Of a stretch of 64,000 nt of DNA, positions 46,022 through 55,239 are shown piece by piece. The notes below the pieces were generated by a model. The model ran no database searches and had not been told where the DNA came from. It saw nothing but the letters and a program-made list of their open reading frames with translations. The first letter of the stretch is position 1, and the number at the start of each line of letters is the position of its first letter. This DNA is from Vibrio gelatinilyticus. Its GTDB lineage: Bacteria; Pseudomonadota; Gammaproteobacteria; Enterobacterales; Vibrionaceae. The DNA lies in contig NZ_JAJNNZ010000006.1 in NCBI RefSeq assembly GCF_022836845.1, positions 150,015 through 214,014 of the forward strand, in the 5' to 3' direction. Made by a program: the position numbers and the translations under genes.

Positions 46022-46456
46022 ATGTCTGCATTCAAAACACGTTGCCCTTCCTGTAAAGGACTTAATCGCATCCCATCAGAAAGAGTCAACGAATCCCCAA
46101 ACTGTGGCCGATGCCAAGCCCCATTACTTGATGGCAGCCCTATTGAGGGAACCATCGAAAACTTTAATATATTGATCAACTCAGACACCCCAGTAGTGGT
46201 CGATTTTTGGGCCCCATGGTGCAACCCTTGCGTCGGTTTTACTCCCGTTTTTGAAGACGTCGCGCGCGAGCAAGCCAATACAATTCGATTTATTAAAGTC
46301 GACACCGAAGCACAGCAGCAATTAGCAGCACAGTATCAAATACGCAGCATCCCTACTGTTATGGTGTTTAAGCAAGGTCAACGGGTCGAAGTCATCAATG
46401 GCGCTTTACCAAAGACTCAATTCACACAGTGGCTTTCTCAAGCGGTTAACAAATAA
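46022..46456 (+). CDS. trxC: Thioredoxin 2
   Basis: An N-terminal zinc motif, C8-C11 and C28-C31, is followed by a thioredoxin domain with active site WCNPC (C67/C70). 144 residues, normal for TrxC. A cytosolic thiol-disulfide reductase often induced by oxidative stress. It is divergent from fabH. Confidence 0.95.
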   Translation: MSAFKTRCPSCKGLNRIPSERVNESPNCGRCQAPLLDGSPIEGTIENFNILINSDTPVVVDFWAPWCNPCVGFTPVFEDVAREQANTIRFIKVDTEAQQQLAAQYQIRSIPTVMVFKQGQRVEVINGALPKTQFTQWLSQAVNK

Positions 46457-46468
46457 ACACGTGTCCAA

Positions 46469-46502
46469 ACATAACAGAGTCATTGTATTGATTCTGTTAT
46501 GT
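46469..46502. terminator. Inverted repeat between convergent trxC and AraC gene
   Basis: ACATAACAGA and TCTGTTATGT are perfect inverse complements, 14-base loop. The right arm overlaps the stop of the AraC-family gene. Confidence 0.6.
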
Positions 46503-47393
46503 CTCTTTATTCATCATGCGTTTTCGATAACGACTCGGTGACTCTCCAACTTCTTTGGTAAAACGGTGTGTAAAGTTAAACGGATCTTTATAACCTAAGC
46601 GCTCCGCAATCATTGTTATCGACCAATCATTGTTTCTTAGCAAATCACACGCTTTATCCATCCTTAACTGAATTAAGCGACTTCTTGGCGATTGACCGTA
46701 AATCTGTTTAGAAATTCGTGCAAATTGCTCTTCACTAATAAAGGTGCGATTTGCCATCTCTTTCACGGTCCAGGGTAAATGCAACTGACTTTCAATCAGG
46801 TTGAACAACGCTTGAACCCTCACTTGGGTGCCGGAGGTCTGAGATTCAAACCCAGTCAATATACGGCAAACTTCACTCACTAATAATTTGCGATAACTCG
46901 ACCTGCCCCCTATTTCTTGATGGAGCAAAGTCAATAATGCCCACATGTGTTCACAGCTATGGTAAGGCAACACTTTTTGCCCTGTTTCATTAAGCACTTT
47001 CCATCGATCAGTATTTTTTGGCAGAAACCAGGCCATACGCCAATGGTTATACTGCGGGTTCAATTCAAAGCGAAAAGAAGAGTTAGCAGGTAATACCACA
47101 AGGCTATACGGTTCTATGGCCGCGACGAAGTCTGATGTTATCAATACGCCGCCACCTTCCAGAGTAAATAATAGCGTGTGTACGTCAACCCCTTGTCTTT
47201 CAACTTGGTAACCATCTTCCAAATTGGCCAGCCCGGCCATGAAGATCTCTTGACCAGCAAACTCAGGGATATCTTTAGACGATAAAAAGCGCTCTTCGCA
47301 ATGCTCGGATAAATACACCTCATCTTGCCAACTACTTTTGGTGCTAAATTGCTCAATGACGGATTCGCACAGGTTTTGTCTATTTTTGAACAT
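46497..47393 (-). CDS. AraC-family transcriptional regulator
   Basis: The N-terminal half has a cupin-like sensor region, and the C-terminal 100 residues form the double helix-turn-helix (MANRTFISEEQFARISKQIYGQSP and MIAERLGYKDPFNFTHRFTKEVGESPSRYR). 298 residues. It diverges from the MATE exporter gene with 74 bp between, the usual layout of a regulator and its target. Confidence 0.88.
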   Translation of the reverse strand: MFKNRQNLCESVIEQFSTKSSWQDEVYLSEHCEERFLSSKDIPEFAGQEIFMAGLANLEDGYQVERQGVDVHTLLFTLEGGGVLITSDFVAAIEPYSLVVLPANSSFRFELNPQYNHWRMAWFLPKNTDRWKVLNETGQKVLPYHSCEHMWALLTLLHQEIGGRSSYRKLLVSEVCRILTGFESQTSGTQVRVQALFNLIESQLHLPWTVKEMANRTFISEEQFARISKQIYGQSPRSRLIQLRMDKACDLLRNNDWSITMIAERLGYKDPFNFTHRFTKEVGESPSRYRKRMMNKET

Positions 47394-47467
47394 GGTTAAG
47401 AATTCTCATTTTTTTTATAGTAGCCGCAATAATTTTGAATTAAATCACATTTTCAGTGAGCGCTATC

Positions 47468-48850
47468 ATGGTCAATAAAAAGTACCTTAACTCATCCAAG
47501 AACGCTACTCAAAACCAGCTTTTGACCTCAGTGTTCAAGCTTGGTTTTCCGGTCGCTATACAAAGTGCGTTGGTCGCTATTTTGTCACTTGCTGATGTAC
47601 TAATGGTCAGTGACTTTGGTAAAGAAGCAACAGCCGCGGTTGGTATCGCGTCTAAGTGGCATTTTGTCGCTATCATGATAATGGCAGGATTAGCGTCAGC
47701 CAATGGTGTACTTGTTGCCCAGTATTGGGGAAGAAACGACAAGCGTTCAGCCAAAACCATCACTCAACTTTCAATGGAGTTTGGTGCCAAACTGCTGATC
47801 CCTGTTACATTGGTCATTACGCTCTTCTCTAATTACATCATGATGTTACAAACCAGTGATGAGACCGTTATACACTTAGGGTCAACCTTTCTATGGTACG
47901 CTTTTCCGGTACTTATCTTAACGCATTTAGTTATTATTGCCGAATCAGGAATGCGCTCATCAGGTGACGCCGTAACGCCACTTTTGCTCGGTGGTGTCAC
48001 TATTATTATCAATATCGGCCTCAACTTCTGGTTAATAAAGGGTGGCCTTGGAATCGATGCTATGGGCGTAGCTGGCGCTGCACTAGCAACGACTATCTCT
48101 CGCTTTATCCAGGTTATATTGATTTGGATTACCTTAAGTTACCGTAACCATTGGCTGATTAGTGCTAAGAAACTCGAAGACCATAGTAAACTGTGGACCT
48201 CCTATAAAAAGCTAGCACTACCCACAACGCTCAATGCTGTACTTTGGGCAATGGGCACCCTGATGTACCAGGTTATTTTTGGCCACATGGGTACAACAGA
48301 GTTAGCCGTGTTTAGCATGATTGGTCCGTTTGAATCCTTGTGTTACTCACTGTTTTTTGGAATTTCTGTCGCTTGCTCGATTTTACTAGGACAAACCTTA
48401 GGCAGAGACGATTTTGAACAGGCATTTGGCATGTCGAAAGTGTTTATTAAAGCGGTATTTTTGTTTGGTATTGGTATAGGTGTATTGTTGCTATTTGGCC
48501 GTGAGCACATCCTAGCCTGGCTAAACCTTGATACCACTGAGCTCTATCCACTTGCTTCACCCGCCGTAACGATTTTGTGCTGTGCGGTTTGGTTGCGAAT
48601 GCTCAATCTGATTATCATCAATGGTATATTGCGAGCGGGCGGAGACAACGCTTTTTGTCTACGCATGGACTTTATTTCGATGTGGACAATTGGCTTACCG
48701 TTAACGGCTGCAGGCGCTTTTATTTTCCAGTTCGACTTTCAGATTGTTTATGCAATGATATTGACCGAAGAAGTCGTTAAGTTTTTGCTTTGCTTCCAAA
48801 GGTACCTAAAACGTCACTGGATGAATAACCTAACCATCGCCTCTGCATAA
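47468..48850 (+). CDS. MATE-family efflux transporter
   Basis: 460 residues, twelve hydrophobic helices in two similar halves of the MATE fold; the N-half starts GFPVAIQSALVAILSLADVLMV. NorM/DinF-type multidrug and cation exporter; the coupling ion and substrate cannot be inferred. ATG 47468 is taken as start; an in-frame GTG lies 12 bases upstream. Divergent from the AraC-family gene, likely its regulator. Confidence 0.88.
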   Translation: MVNKKYLNSSKNATQNQLLTSVFKLGFPVAIQSALVAILSLADVLMVSDFGKEATAAVGIASKWHFVAIMIMAGLASANGVLVAQYWGRNDKRSAKTITQLSMEFGAKLLIPVTLVITLFSNYIMMLQTSDETVIHLGSTFLWYAFPVLILTHLVIIAESGMRSSGDAVTPLLLGGVTIIINIGLNFWLIKGGLGIDAMGVAGAALATTISRFIQVILIWITLSYRNHWLISAKKLEDHSKLWTSYKKLALPTTLNAVLWAMGTLMYQVIFGHMGTTELAVFSMIGPFESLCYSLFFGISVACSILLGQTLGRDDFEQAFGMSKVFIKAVFLFGIGIGVLLLFGREHILAWLNLDTTELYPLASPAVTILCCAVWLRMLNLIIINGILRAGGDNAFCLRMDFISMWTIGLPLTAAGAFIFQFDFQIVYAMILTEEVVKFLLCFQRYLKRHWMNNLTIASA

Positions 48851-48863
48851 TTGTGTAAATCAT

Positions 48864-48893
48864 AAAAAGCCGCCGTTGTAACGGCGGCTTTTT
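48864..48893. terminator. Bidirectional terminator
   Basis: Perfect 14-bp stem AAAAAGCCGCCGTT/AACGGCGGCTTTTT with a tiny loop, between convergent genes. Confidence 0.9.
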
Positions 48894-48910
48894 GATATTC
48901 CATCGGGCGA

Positions 48911-49798
48911 CTACTCCATTCCTTCACCTGCCTGCTGCATAAGGAACGAACTGGTCGGTTCAATTCGATTAATGAGTGTTACTACCTGCTCAATGGCATC
49001 TAGCGAGCTGCTGTTTTTACGATAGCTAATGTACATTGGCCTTGACCAATCATCTGCTCCTTCAACCCTATAAAGTTGCTCGCCCTCAAGAAAAGGCTCA
49101 GCCAAAGAAAGAGGCAGATAAGCACAACCGCCTTTTTCCAATATAAAGTCTAGAGCAATTCGCCCTGTAGACGTTCGTAAATAAGGTGCTGGAATATTCG
49201 GGTGGCGATCAGCATGCTCGAAAGTGAATCGTGTACCCCAATCAACATAAACGTATTGGTTATCTAGGGCGGTCTCAATACTCTGAGGCCTAGTCGACAC
49301 CAGAACCAAATTCAGTTCTGCAATTTGAAGGCTTTTAAATTCATCTAGCTTGAAAGGATCAAAAGAGAAGACGACATCTAGCGAGCGGTCCAATAGTTTG
49401 CGATTTAGCTGCTCTCGACCTAAAGATTCTGCAACAAAACCGTATCCACATAATGCATCGGTGACGATGCTCAAGCAATTTTGTAGGTACGCATCCCAAA
49501 TATTTGGAGTCCCGCCAATGGTGAGTTGCATCGCCCTATTACTTTCTAAGGACAACTCAAAGCGTGCTTGTTTCAGTGTCGAAACCATCACCTCGGCATA
49601 ACTGACCAACCGCTGTCCTGCCGATGTTAACTGAATATTGTTGCGGTGACGCGTAAACAATTTCACATCAAAGTGCTCTTCAAGTTGCTTAATACGTGCA
49701 CTTACAGCAGCTTGCGTAATGTAAAGGTTCTCAGAAGCTCGACCAAAGTGTTTTTCTTTACTGACCTCTAGAAAGGTTTGAAATACTTTTACGTCCAT
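48911..49798 (-). CDS. hdfR: LysR-family regulator, HdfR-like
   Basis: The N-terminus MDVKVFQTFLEVSKEKHFGR, then ASENLYITQAAVSARIKQLE and LFTRHRNNIQLTSAG, is nearly a copy of E. coli HdfR as I recall it. I choose ATG 49798, which matches that start. It faces a DUF413/MaoP gene across a 406-bp gap, exactly as in E. coli. HdfR represses flhDC in E. coli; here the target is unknown. Confidence 0.85.
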   Translation of the reverse strand: MDVKVFQTFLEVSKEKHFGRASENLYITQAAVSARIKQLEEHFDVKLFTRHRNNIQLTSAGQRLVSYAEVMVSTLKQARFELSLESNRAMQLTIGGTPNIWDAYLQNCLSIVTDALCGYGFVAESLGREQLNRKLLDRSLDVVFSFDPFKLDEFKSLQIAELNLVLVSTRPQSIETALDNQYVYVDWGTRFTFEHADRHPNIPAPYLRTSTGRIALDFILEKGGCAYLPLSLAEPFLEGEQLYRVEGADDWSRPMYISYRKNSSSLDAIEQVVTLINRIEPTSSFLMQQAGEGME

Positions 49799-50204
49799 AC
49801 GTGATTCACATGTCAAAACAATTGATAAAAAGCAAACTTAATGAATAGTCTATAAGTTGCTCAAGAAAAAAATAGCATTTCGATTAACTAGATTATACCC
49901 GATATAAGGCTTATTGCGTTGCATAAGACGCAACACGTTTTGTAACGACGCCTATTCGTCAATAATGTCAAAACAAAAGTTACCCGCAACGAAGAGTTTT
50001 CTCCCTTTAGTCCTAGAGCTAACTACCTCATTTCCCGTCGTTTAATACCTTTCTTCTATCACCTTTTTTGATGTTGATGACAAAAAAAATTCGTTGTTCA
50101 AACAATACTTCCCGTCCTATTCTAGCTTGGAATTTAGTTGGAATTCTAACTGAGCTGAGTCTTTAGAATTCCGCTCGGTCTTTATTTTGTTTTCTGAGGT
50201 CTCT
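49799..50204. other. 406-bp divergent region between hdfR and maoP
   Basis: AT-rich, no ORF. It contains the perfect inverted repeat listed at 50140-50172 and the promoters of both genes. Confidence 0.6.
50140..50172. repeat. Perfect 10-bp inverted repeat upstream of maoP
   Basis: GGAATTCTAA and TTAGAATTCC, 13-base spacer, ending 32 bp before the maoP ATG. No T run on the plus strand, so it looks like an operator or protein-binding site. Confidence 0.6.
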
Positions 50205-50573
50205 ATGACTGAAACACAATTCCGCCACGGCAAAAAACGCTTTTTTGACATAGTAAAGTTCCCACGTGGCTTTGCTAAATCTGGTGACTTTACTCTGCTT
50301 GAAGAACAAATTCTTATCACATTTGGGGAAACAATGCTTGCTTTAGAAAATGGCGAGATTGTGGCCGATAATGCCGACGAAAAACACTTTGTAAAAGTAT
50401 TAAAACATCCAGGAAAAGCCAAAACAAAACTCGAGCATGTATGGTTAAAATACATTCGTCTAGCTCGAGGACGTAAATCATTCCACACCCTCAATAGCCG
50501 TTCAAAATTCCAAATGCCTATTATTGATTTTGATTATGAACTCAATGAGGATAATGCACCTGAAGCCGCTTAA
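50205..50573 (+). CDS. maoP: DUF413 family protein MaoP
   Basis: 122 residues from ATG 50205, with TGAGG upstream. The sequence FPRGFAKSGDFTLLEEQ near the N-terminus and HVWLKYIRLARGRKSFHTL are the diagnostic DUF413 blocks of E. coli YifE/MaoP, which with a short DNA site (maoS) organises the Ori macrodomain. Divergent from hdfR as in E. coli. Whether it has a domain-organising role here is untested. Confidence 0.85.
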   Translation: MTETQFRHGKKRFFDIVKFPRGFAKSGDFTLLEEQILITFGETMLALENGEIVADNADEKHFVKVLKHPGKAKTKLEHVWLKYIRLARGRKSFHTLNSRSKFQMPIIDFDYELNEDNAPEAA

Positions 50574-50630
50574 TTTTCTTTGATTCTACCCGTATGCCTC
50601 TTCCGAGGTGTAGCTCTTCTCCTACTAAGC

Positions 50631-50652
50631 TAAGCTCCCATTTGGGAGCTTA
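50631..50652. terminator. Terminator after maoP
   Basis: Stem TAAGCTCCC/GGGAGCTTA with loop ATTT, followed by TTTTTT. Confidence 0.85.
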
Positions 50653-50702
50653 TTTTTTGCGCCAGTAGTGAGACCACTGGCACTCTCCGCTATGTGAAGT
50701 TA

Positions 50703-51140
50703 CTAATCAATAATGAATGCTCGACTTGGGTCAACATAGACTTTGTCATCCATCGCTTCACGCCCCAATAGCATCATATAGGTCATATCATTTCGATTGG
50801 TAAGGGTCAGCTCGATTGCCCATTCCTTGTCCCCGAGTTTGAACATCGTTTCAATGACGAACCGTTGCTCTACATTGCCATTGGACGATTTGATTCTTCG
50901 TGAATCCGAAACCAGCGATTCACAATGGACGATCTCATCCAATTGGTAGATATCTGGATGTAGGTCATACTGAACGTACAGCTTACCATCGCGTTTGATC
51001 TTTTTAAGATTATCAACATGCAACGAAGATGTTTTCGCACCAGTGTCAATTCTAACTTCAAGATCATTGATACCCAGTTCTGGCAGGCTACAAAGCTCAA
51101 GATTGCCGATGATCATTCTGTTGTTAAATGTATTAGGCAT
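50703..51140 (-). CDS. RimB-like retropepsin-type protease
   Basis: 145 residues: EVRIDTGAKTSSLHVDNLK carries the DTGA motif, and MTYMMLLGREAMDDKVYVDPSR closes the domain. PF05618-type ATP-dependent zinc protease family. Third gene of the rimK operon, 11 bp after the peptidase gene. In Pseudomonas the rim operon includes such a protein working with RimK on ribosomal protein S6; similar work here is inference. Confidence 0.8.
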   Translation of the reverse strand: MPNTFNNRMIIGNLELCSLPELGINDLEVRIDTGAKTSSLHVDNLKKIKRDGKLYVQYDLHPDIYQLDEIVHCESLVSDSRRIKSSNGNVEQRFVIETMFKLGDKEWAIELTLTNRNDMTYMMLLGREAMDDKVYVDPSRAFIID

Positions 51141-51151
51141 ATACCTTCTCT

Positions 51152-52171
51152 CTAAATACTGGCTTCAATAGGAACGATAGCCTCTTGCATTAACTCTATG
51201 TGCTCGTGTACTTCTTCTGCAATCTCGCCGAAATAGGCCAGGTGATACATTGCCTCTCCTTCCTGTACCAATGGAATATTTTGCTTACCGATAATAATCC
51301 CTGTTCGATTTGATACGACTTGAGCAATTGTGTTACCCAGTGGGTCTTTAATATCTGCAAGTATCTCACCCTGGTCGACGATTGAGCCCAATTCGACATA
51401 CCCTTTTACAAAACCACTGGCGTTAGCACGCGTCCAGTCACTTCGGTTGGCAATAAACGGTTCGATTTTGATTTTACTCATCCGCTTTCTAATCATTCCA
51501 AGGGCTTTGAGTACCCTTATGACACCTTTGACTCCGGTCTGAATAGAGAGCTCATCAAATCGCAATGCTTCCCCAGCTTCATAAAGCAACACACGAGCTC
51601 CGTTGCTAACAGCCGCCTCTCTTAGTGAACCGTCACGGATATTGGCATTCAATAACACTGGCACCGCAAAAGCCTCTGCTAAACGTTTGGTTTCCGCGTC
51701 ATCTAAATTGGCGCGGATTTGCGGCAAATTAGATCGATGAATTGCGCCCGTATGTAAATCAATACCATAATCACAATGCGCGACAATACTATTTAGAAAT
51801 GTATAAGCGAGTCTACCTGCTAACGATCCTCTTTTGGACCCAGGGAAACAACGATTCAGATCTCGTCGATCTGGCATATAACGGCTTTGGTTTAATACCC
51901 CATAAACGTTAACCATAGGCACTAAAATCAGAGTGCCCATTTGTAGCTTTAAATTTTCCTGAATAATACGGCTAATAATTTCGATACCATTTAGTTCATC
52001 GCCATGCACTGCCGCACTCACAAACACTACCGGGCCTTCTTTCTTTGCGCGTATTACCTGAATTGGGATATTCACTTCTGCATCGGTATACAATTTAGCC
52101 ACAGGAATGTCGATCTTTTTACGCTCCCCCGGGCGTATTTCTACGCCCGAAATCATAAGTTTCTTGGCCAT
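51152..52171 (-). CDS. Succinylglutamate desuccinylase/aspartoacylase-family metallohydrolase
   Basis: Zinc-carboxypeptidase-like M14 fold: VFVSAAVHGDELNGIEII supplies the HxxE metal ligands, and GIDLHTGAIHRSNLPQIR the second histidine. 339 residues. It shares one base with the rimK stop (TAATG), so it is translated with RimK. Possibly acts on glutamate-type amide bonds added by RimK, but this is inference. Confidence 0.82.
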   Translation of the reverse strand: MAKKLMISGVEIRPGERKKIDIPVAKLYTDAEVNIPIQVIRAKKEGPVVFVSAAVHGDELNGIEIISRIIQENLKLQMGTLILVPMVNVYGVLNQSRYMPDRRDLNRCFPGSKRGSLAGRLAYTFLNSIVAHCDYGIDLHTGAIHRSNLPQIRANLDDAETKRLAEAFAVPVLLNANIRDGSLREAAVSNGARVLLYEAGEALRFDELSIQTGVKGVIRVLKALGMIRKRMSKIKIEPFIANRSDWTRANASGFVKGYVELGSIVDQGEILADIKDPLGNTIAQVVSNRTGIIIGKQNIPLVQEGEAMYHLAYFGEIAEEVHEHIELMQEAIVPIEASI

Positions 52172-53076
52172 TATCCGCGCCCTTTCGTCTTATTGTTGTT
52201 TGGCTTTGCATTTTTTTCTATAAAATCGAAAATTAACCCTGCTACATCTTTTCCTGTCGCGGTTTCAATACCTTCAAGACCTGGGGATGAGTTGACCTCC
52301 ATCACTACGGGTCCACGATCTGATTGCAGTATATCTACACCACACAAATTCAAGCCCATAGCCTTTGCTGCATTCACGGCAGTAGCGCGCTCTTCTTTAG
52401 TGAGTTTAACGAGCTGTGCAGTACCACCTCGGTGAAGATTTGAACGAAACTCACCCTCACTAGCCTGTCGTTTCATTGCCGCAATTACCTTACCACCCAC
52501 AACAAAACAACGGATATCAGCACCTTTTGCTTCAGCAATAAACTCCTGAACCAAAATATTGGCTTTTAATCCCATAAACGCTTCGATAACGCTTTCTGCT
52601 GCCTTATTTGTCTCGGCAAGCACTACACCAATTCCTTGTGTGCCCTCAAGCAGCTTAATCACTAATGGTGCACCGCCGACATTTTTTATGAGGTCTTGGA
52701 TCTTGTCTGGCTTGCTGGCAAACCCTGTTCTTGGTAGTCCAACGCCTTTGCGAGACAACAGTTGCAATGAGCGCAACTTATCGCGGGAACGACTAATCGC
52801 TACCGATTCATTCACACAAAACGTGCCCATCATTTCGAACTGGCGAACGACGGCTGTACCATAAAACGTAATTGAAGACCCTATGCGTGGTATCACTGCG
52901 TCGTATTGAGGTAATTCTTCACCCATGTAACGTACTTTCGAACTATCACTCGTAATATCCATGTAGCAATGCAGGGTATCGATGACATCGACTTGATGTC
53001 CTCGAGCTTCGCCAGCTTCTTTTAGACGTCGAGTTGAATACAAGTTTTCGTTGCGAGACAGGACTGCAATACGCAT
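52171..53076 (-). CDS. rimK: Ribosomal protein S6 modification protein (alpha-L-glutamate ligase)
   Basis: ATP-grasp ligase that adds glutamate residues to the C-terminus of ribosomal protein S6. 301 residues with the starting [39 protein letters not shown] and the metal site [15 protein letters not shown]. First gene of rimK-peptidase-rimB. No terminator visible inside the operon. Confidence 0.95.
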   Translation of the reverse strand: MRIAVLSRNENLYSTRRLKEAGEARGHQVDVIDTLHCYMDITSDSSKVRYMGEELPQYDAVIPRIGSSITFYGTAVVRQFEMMGTFCVNESVAISRSRDKLRSLQLLSRKGVGLPRTGFASKPDKIQDLIKNVGGAPLVIKLLEGTQGIGVVLAETNKAAESVIEAFMGLKANILVQEFIAEAKGADIRCFVVGGKVIAAMKRQASEGEFRSNLHRGGTAQLVKLTKEERATAVNAAKAMGLNLCGVDILQSDRGPVVMEVNSSPGLEGIETATGKDVAGLIFDFIEKNAKPNNNKTKGRG

Positions 53077-53257
53077 ATGTGTAACCTCTTAATGTTCATA
53101 AGAACCGGTGAATACTCGACCCGGTAAGTGCGTGAACTTTAGAAGTTATTTCAGAGAAGATACAACGAATAGTTTTGCTCTTGTCGACAAAAAAATTTTA
53201 TTAATTGGGCATTAGAGCCGTATCTTTGAAATTGGGAAGTAGGTAGAACTAAGTTAC

Positions 53258-54130
53258 TTAGTGGAAAAATCGACGGATTCGGCCTCCAGCCCGATAGATA
53301 ACTAAAGACAGAAAAATAAGAGTGCATCCAATGAGCTTCGACATGGTCATTTGTTCCTCGTACCAAATCACACTAAGGATCACTGTGCCTATCGGCTCTA
53401 GTAACATAATGAGAGCTGCGTTAGCCGCTAACACATACTTCTGACCTGTCGTTTGTAGGACGTAACGTAAACTGGTAGCGACCAATGTCGATAATGCGAA
53501 CCATCCCCAAATTGTATCTTCGATCGAATCTGGTAATGTCTCAAACAATAAGCTCAGTGTTAATCCGAAACCGCCAGTTACAAACAACTGAATGCAGGTC
53601 AATAACAGTATTGGCATTTTACTGGCAAGCTTCGCATTCATATTGAAATGCAGAGCTAAAAATAGGGCCGATGCTAAGAACCATAACTGGCTGCTGGAAA
53701 TCAACCATCCGTCCGCTAAGGATAGAAACGCCAATCCTGCAATGGATAGTGGCAACGACATCCAAAAAGTACGAGAAGGCGTTTGCTTGAACAAAGCCCA
53801 AGCGACGATAGGTACAAATAGCATAGAAAGGCTAAGAATAAAGGCCCCTTCTCCAAGCGTACTACTGATTGATATGGCATAGATCCAGCACATCAAAGCC
53901 ATAGCCATAAGTAGGCCCACTCCCATCGATTTAGCGATATCCTTTTGGTGAACCTTGGTAAATGAGCAATAACAAAATGGAAGAAGAAAAAGTGAAGCCA
54001 GCACAAACCTTAATCCAATAAAGGCAAACGGCGGTAATCCTTGTATGGTTTCTTTAGAAAAAATCCACCCTAAAGATGCTAGCATGGTCGTAGCGACCAA
54101 AATCAAAGTCCCTTTTTGTTCGTTATGCAA
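53258..54130 (-). CDS. EamA/DMT-family permease
   Basis: Ten hydrophobic helices in two EamA repeats; the second repeat ends MLLEPIGTVILSVIWYEEQM, a classical DMT block. I favour the TTG start at 54130, which has GGGAAGG upstream, over a TTG at 54157. 290 residues. Metabolite exporter of unknown substrate. Confidence 0.8.
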   Translation of the reverse strand: MHNEQKGTLILVATTMLASLGWIFSKETIQGLPPFAFIGLRFVLASLFLLPFCYCSFTKVHQKDIAKSMGVGLLMAMALMCWIYAISISSTLGEGAFILSLSMLFVPIVAWALFKQTPSRTFWMSLPLSIAGLAFLSLADGWLISSSQLWFLASALFLALHFNMNAKLASKMPILLLTCIQLFVTGGFGLTLSLLFETLPDSIEDTIWGWFALSTLVATSLRYVLQTTGQKYVLAANAALIMLLEPIGTVILSVIWYEEQMTMSKLIGCTLIFLSLVIYRAGGRIRRFFH

Positions 54131-54312
54131 AATGGCCTTCCCGTTTAAAGTTCTCAATTGGTAGCGAAAAAAATATCAATAAAGCATGGTTGTCAGATAT
54201 GTATCGTACTAGTTGGTACTTTGATAAGTAAACTGGTTTAGCGTTAGAGACAATAACGCCTGTGGAGCTACGCTTTAAACATTTATTCAGAATTCTGATT
54301 GCCATCAACAGA

Positions 54313-54336
54313 AAAGGAAGGGCAAGCCCTTCCTTT
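54313..54336. terminator. Hairpin terminator
   Basis: Perfect 11-bp stem AAAGGAAGGGC/GCCCTTCCTTT with loop AA; usable on the minus strand for the small membrane gene at 54360. Confidence 0.85.
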
Positions 54337-54359
54337 ACAAATAATTATGATGATGTATT

Positions 54360-54731
54360 TTAAGCCGCTGATGTAGCACCTAACTTGGGTACTATTGTTC
54401 TCGCGTCCTTGTAGCTAAACCACAAATAACTCACGACAATGGTGTAGAACAGATACGATAGTGAGAAAACGATTGGAGATGTAATTAGTTCATGGGAAAT
54501 ACTAAGCGCAATTCCAACGACGGTAATCGTCAATTTTGCCATTGCACCGCAAAGCAGCAAAAACAGTGACAGTTCAGGGAAACGTGAGCTGAAAAAAGCG
54601 ATGAAGTAACAAGCCCCGACAGCTAGTGAAGCAATTGATAATCCAAGCATATAAGAATGGATATGGTCAGCCGCAGCCCAACCAGCTCCAATAGAAAAAC
54701 CAAGTAACATTACTATTTTAGGGATAAACAT
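54360..54731 (-). CDS. Four-helix inner-membrane protein, unknown
   Basis: 123 residues with four hydrophobic stretches (GFSIGAGWAAADHI, SIASLAVGACYFIAFFS, LFLLLCGAMAKLTITVVGIALS, VFSLSYLFYTIVVSYLWF) and a short basic-polar tail. Family not recognised; the size and topology vaguely recall AtpI-like proteins. It has its own terminator and stands alone. Confidence 0.6.
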   Translation of the reverse strand: MFIPKIVMLLGFSIGAGWAAADHIHSYMLGLSIASLAVGACYFIAFFSSRFPELSLFLLLCGAMAKLTITVVGIALSISHELITSPIVFSLSYLFYTIVVSYLWFSYKDARTIVPKLGATSAA

Positions 54732-55239
54732 AAATCACCTCTACTATTCCGCAATTTAGAAATGAAATATCCGATTTTCATTTTCGAAAACTAATTTTGT
54801 AGATATTGTGCTCTTAAATTATAGCAAAAACAAGCGCATTTTTTGTACATATTAATGCAACCATTTACCTATATTATTTTGGAAACATTTAGTTAACACT
54901 CTACACGCACAGAAACATTATATTACAATAAGTTACGTATGTTACGTGTGTTACCCTCCCCTTGTTAACATTATTTTAACTTTCAAGAACTTTAAAATTA
55001 AAAATGATTTTTGTGACATCATCATAAATATGAGTTTATATTCACATCTGCATATTATATTTATTACAAATAATTTACATTGCTAAGGTAATTTGTATTT
55101 ATTTAAAAAATCGATTCCAATCACATTATTATTGGTTATAATCCGCGCTCCTTTGCACTATCTGTTGATAAACGCAAACTAAATTTTAGTTTTACCATTA
55201 ACCCCCACGAACTACGGTTCGCTTCACCAGAGAAAAACA
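54732..55239. other. 508-bp AT-rich leader upstream of the OFA transporter
   Basis: No ORF seen. It includes three tandem 9-bp units at 54932-54958 (each beginning GTTAC) and a TATAAT at about 55137-55142. Long upstream regions of this kind often serve complex regulation. Confidence 0.5.

Noticed and set aside
55013..55030. CRP-like TGTGACATCATCATAA upstream of the OFA transporter
   Set aside because: Only the left half matches; right half is CATAA, not TCACA.
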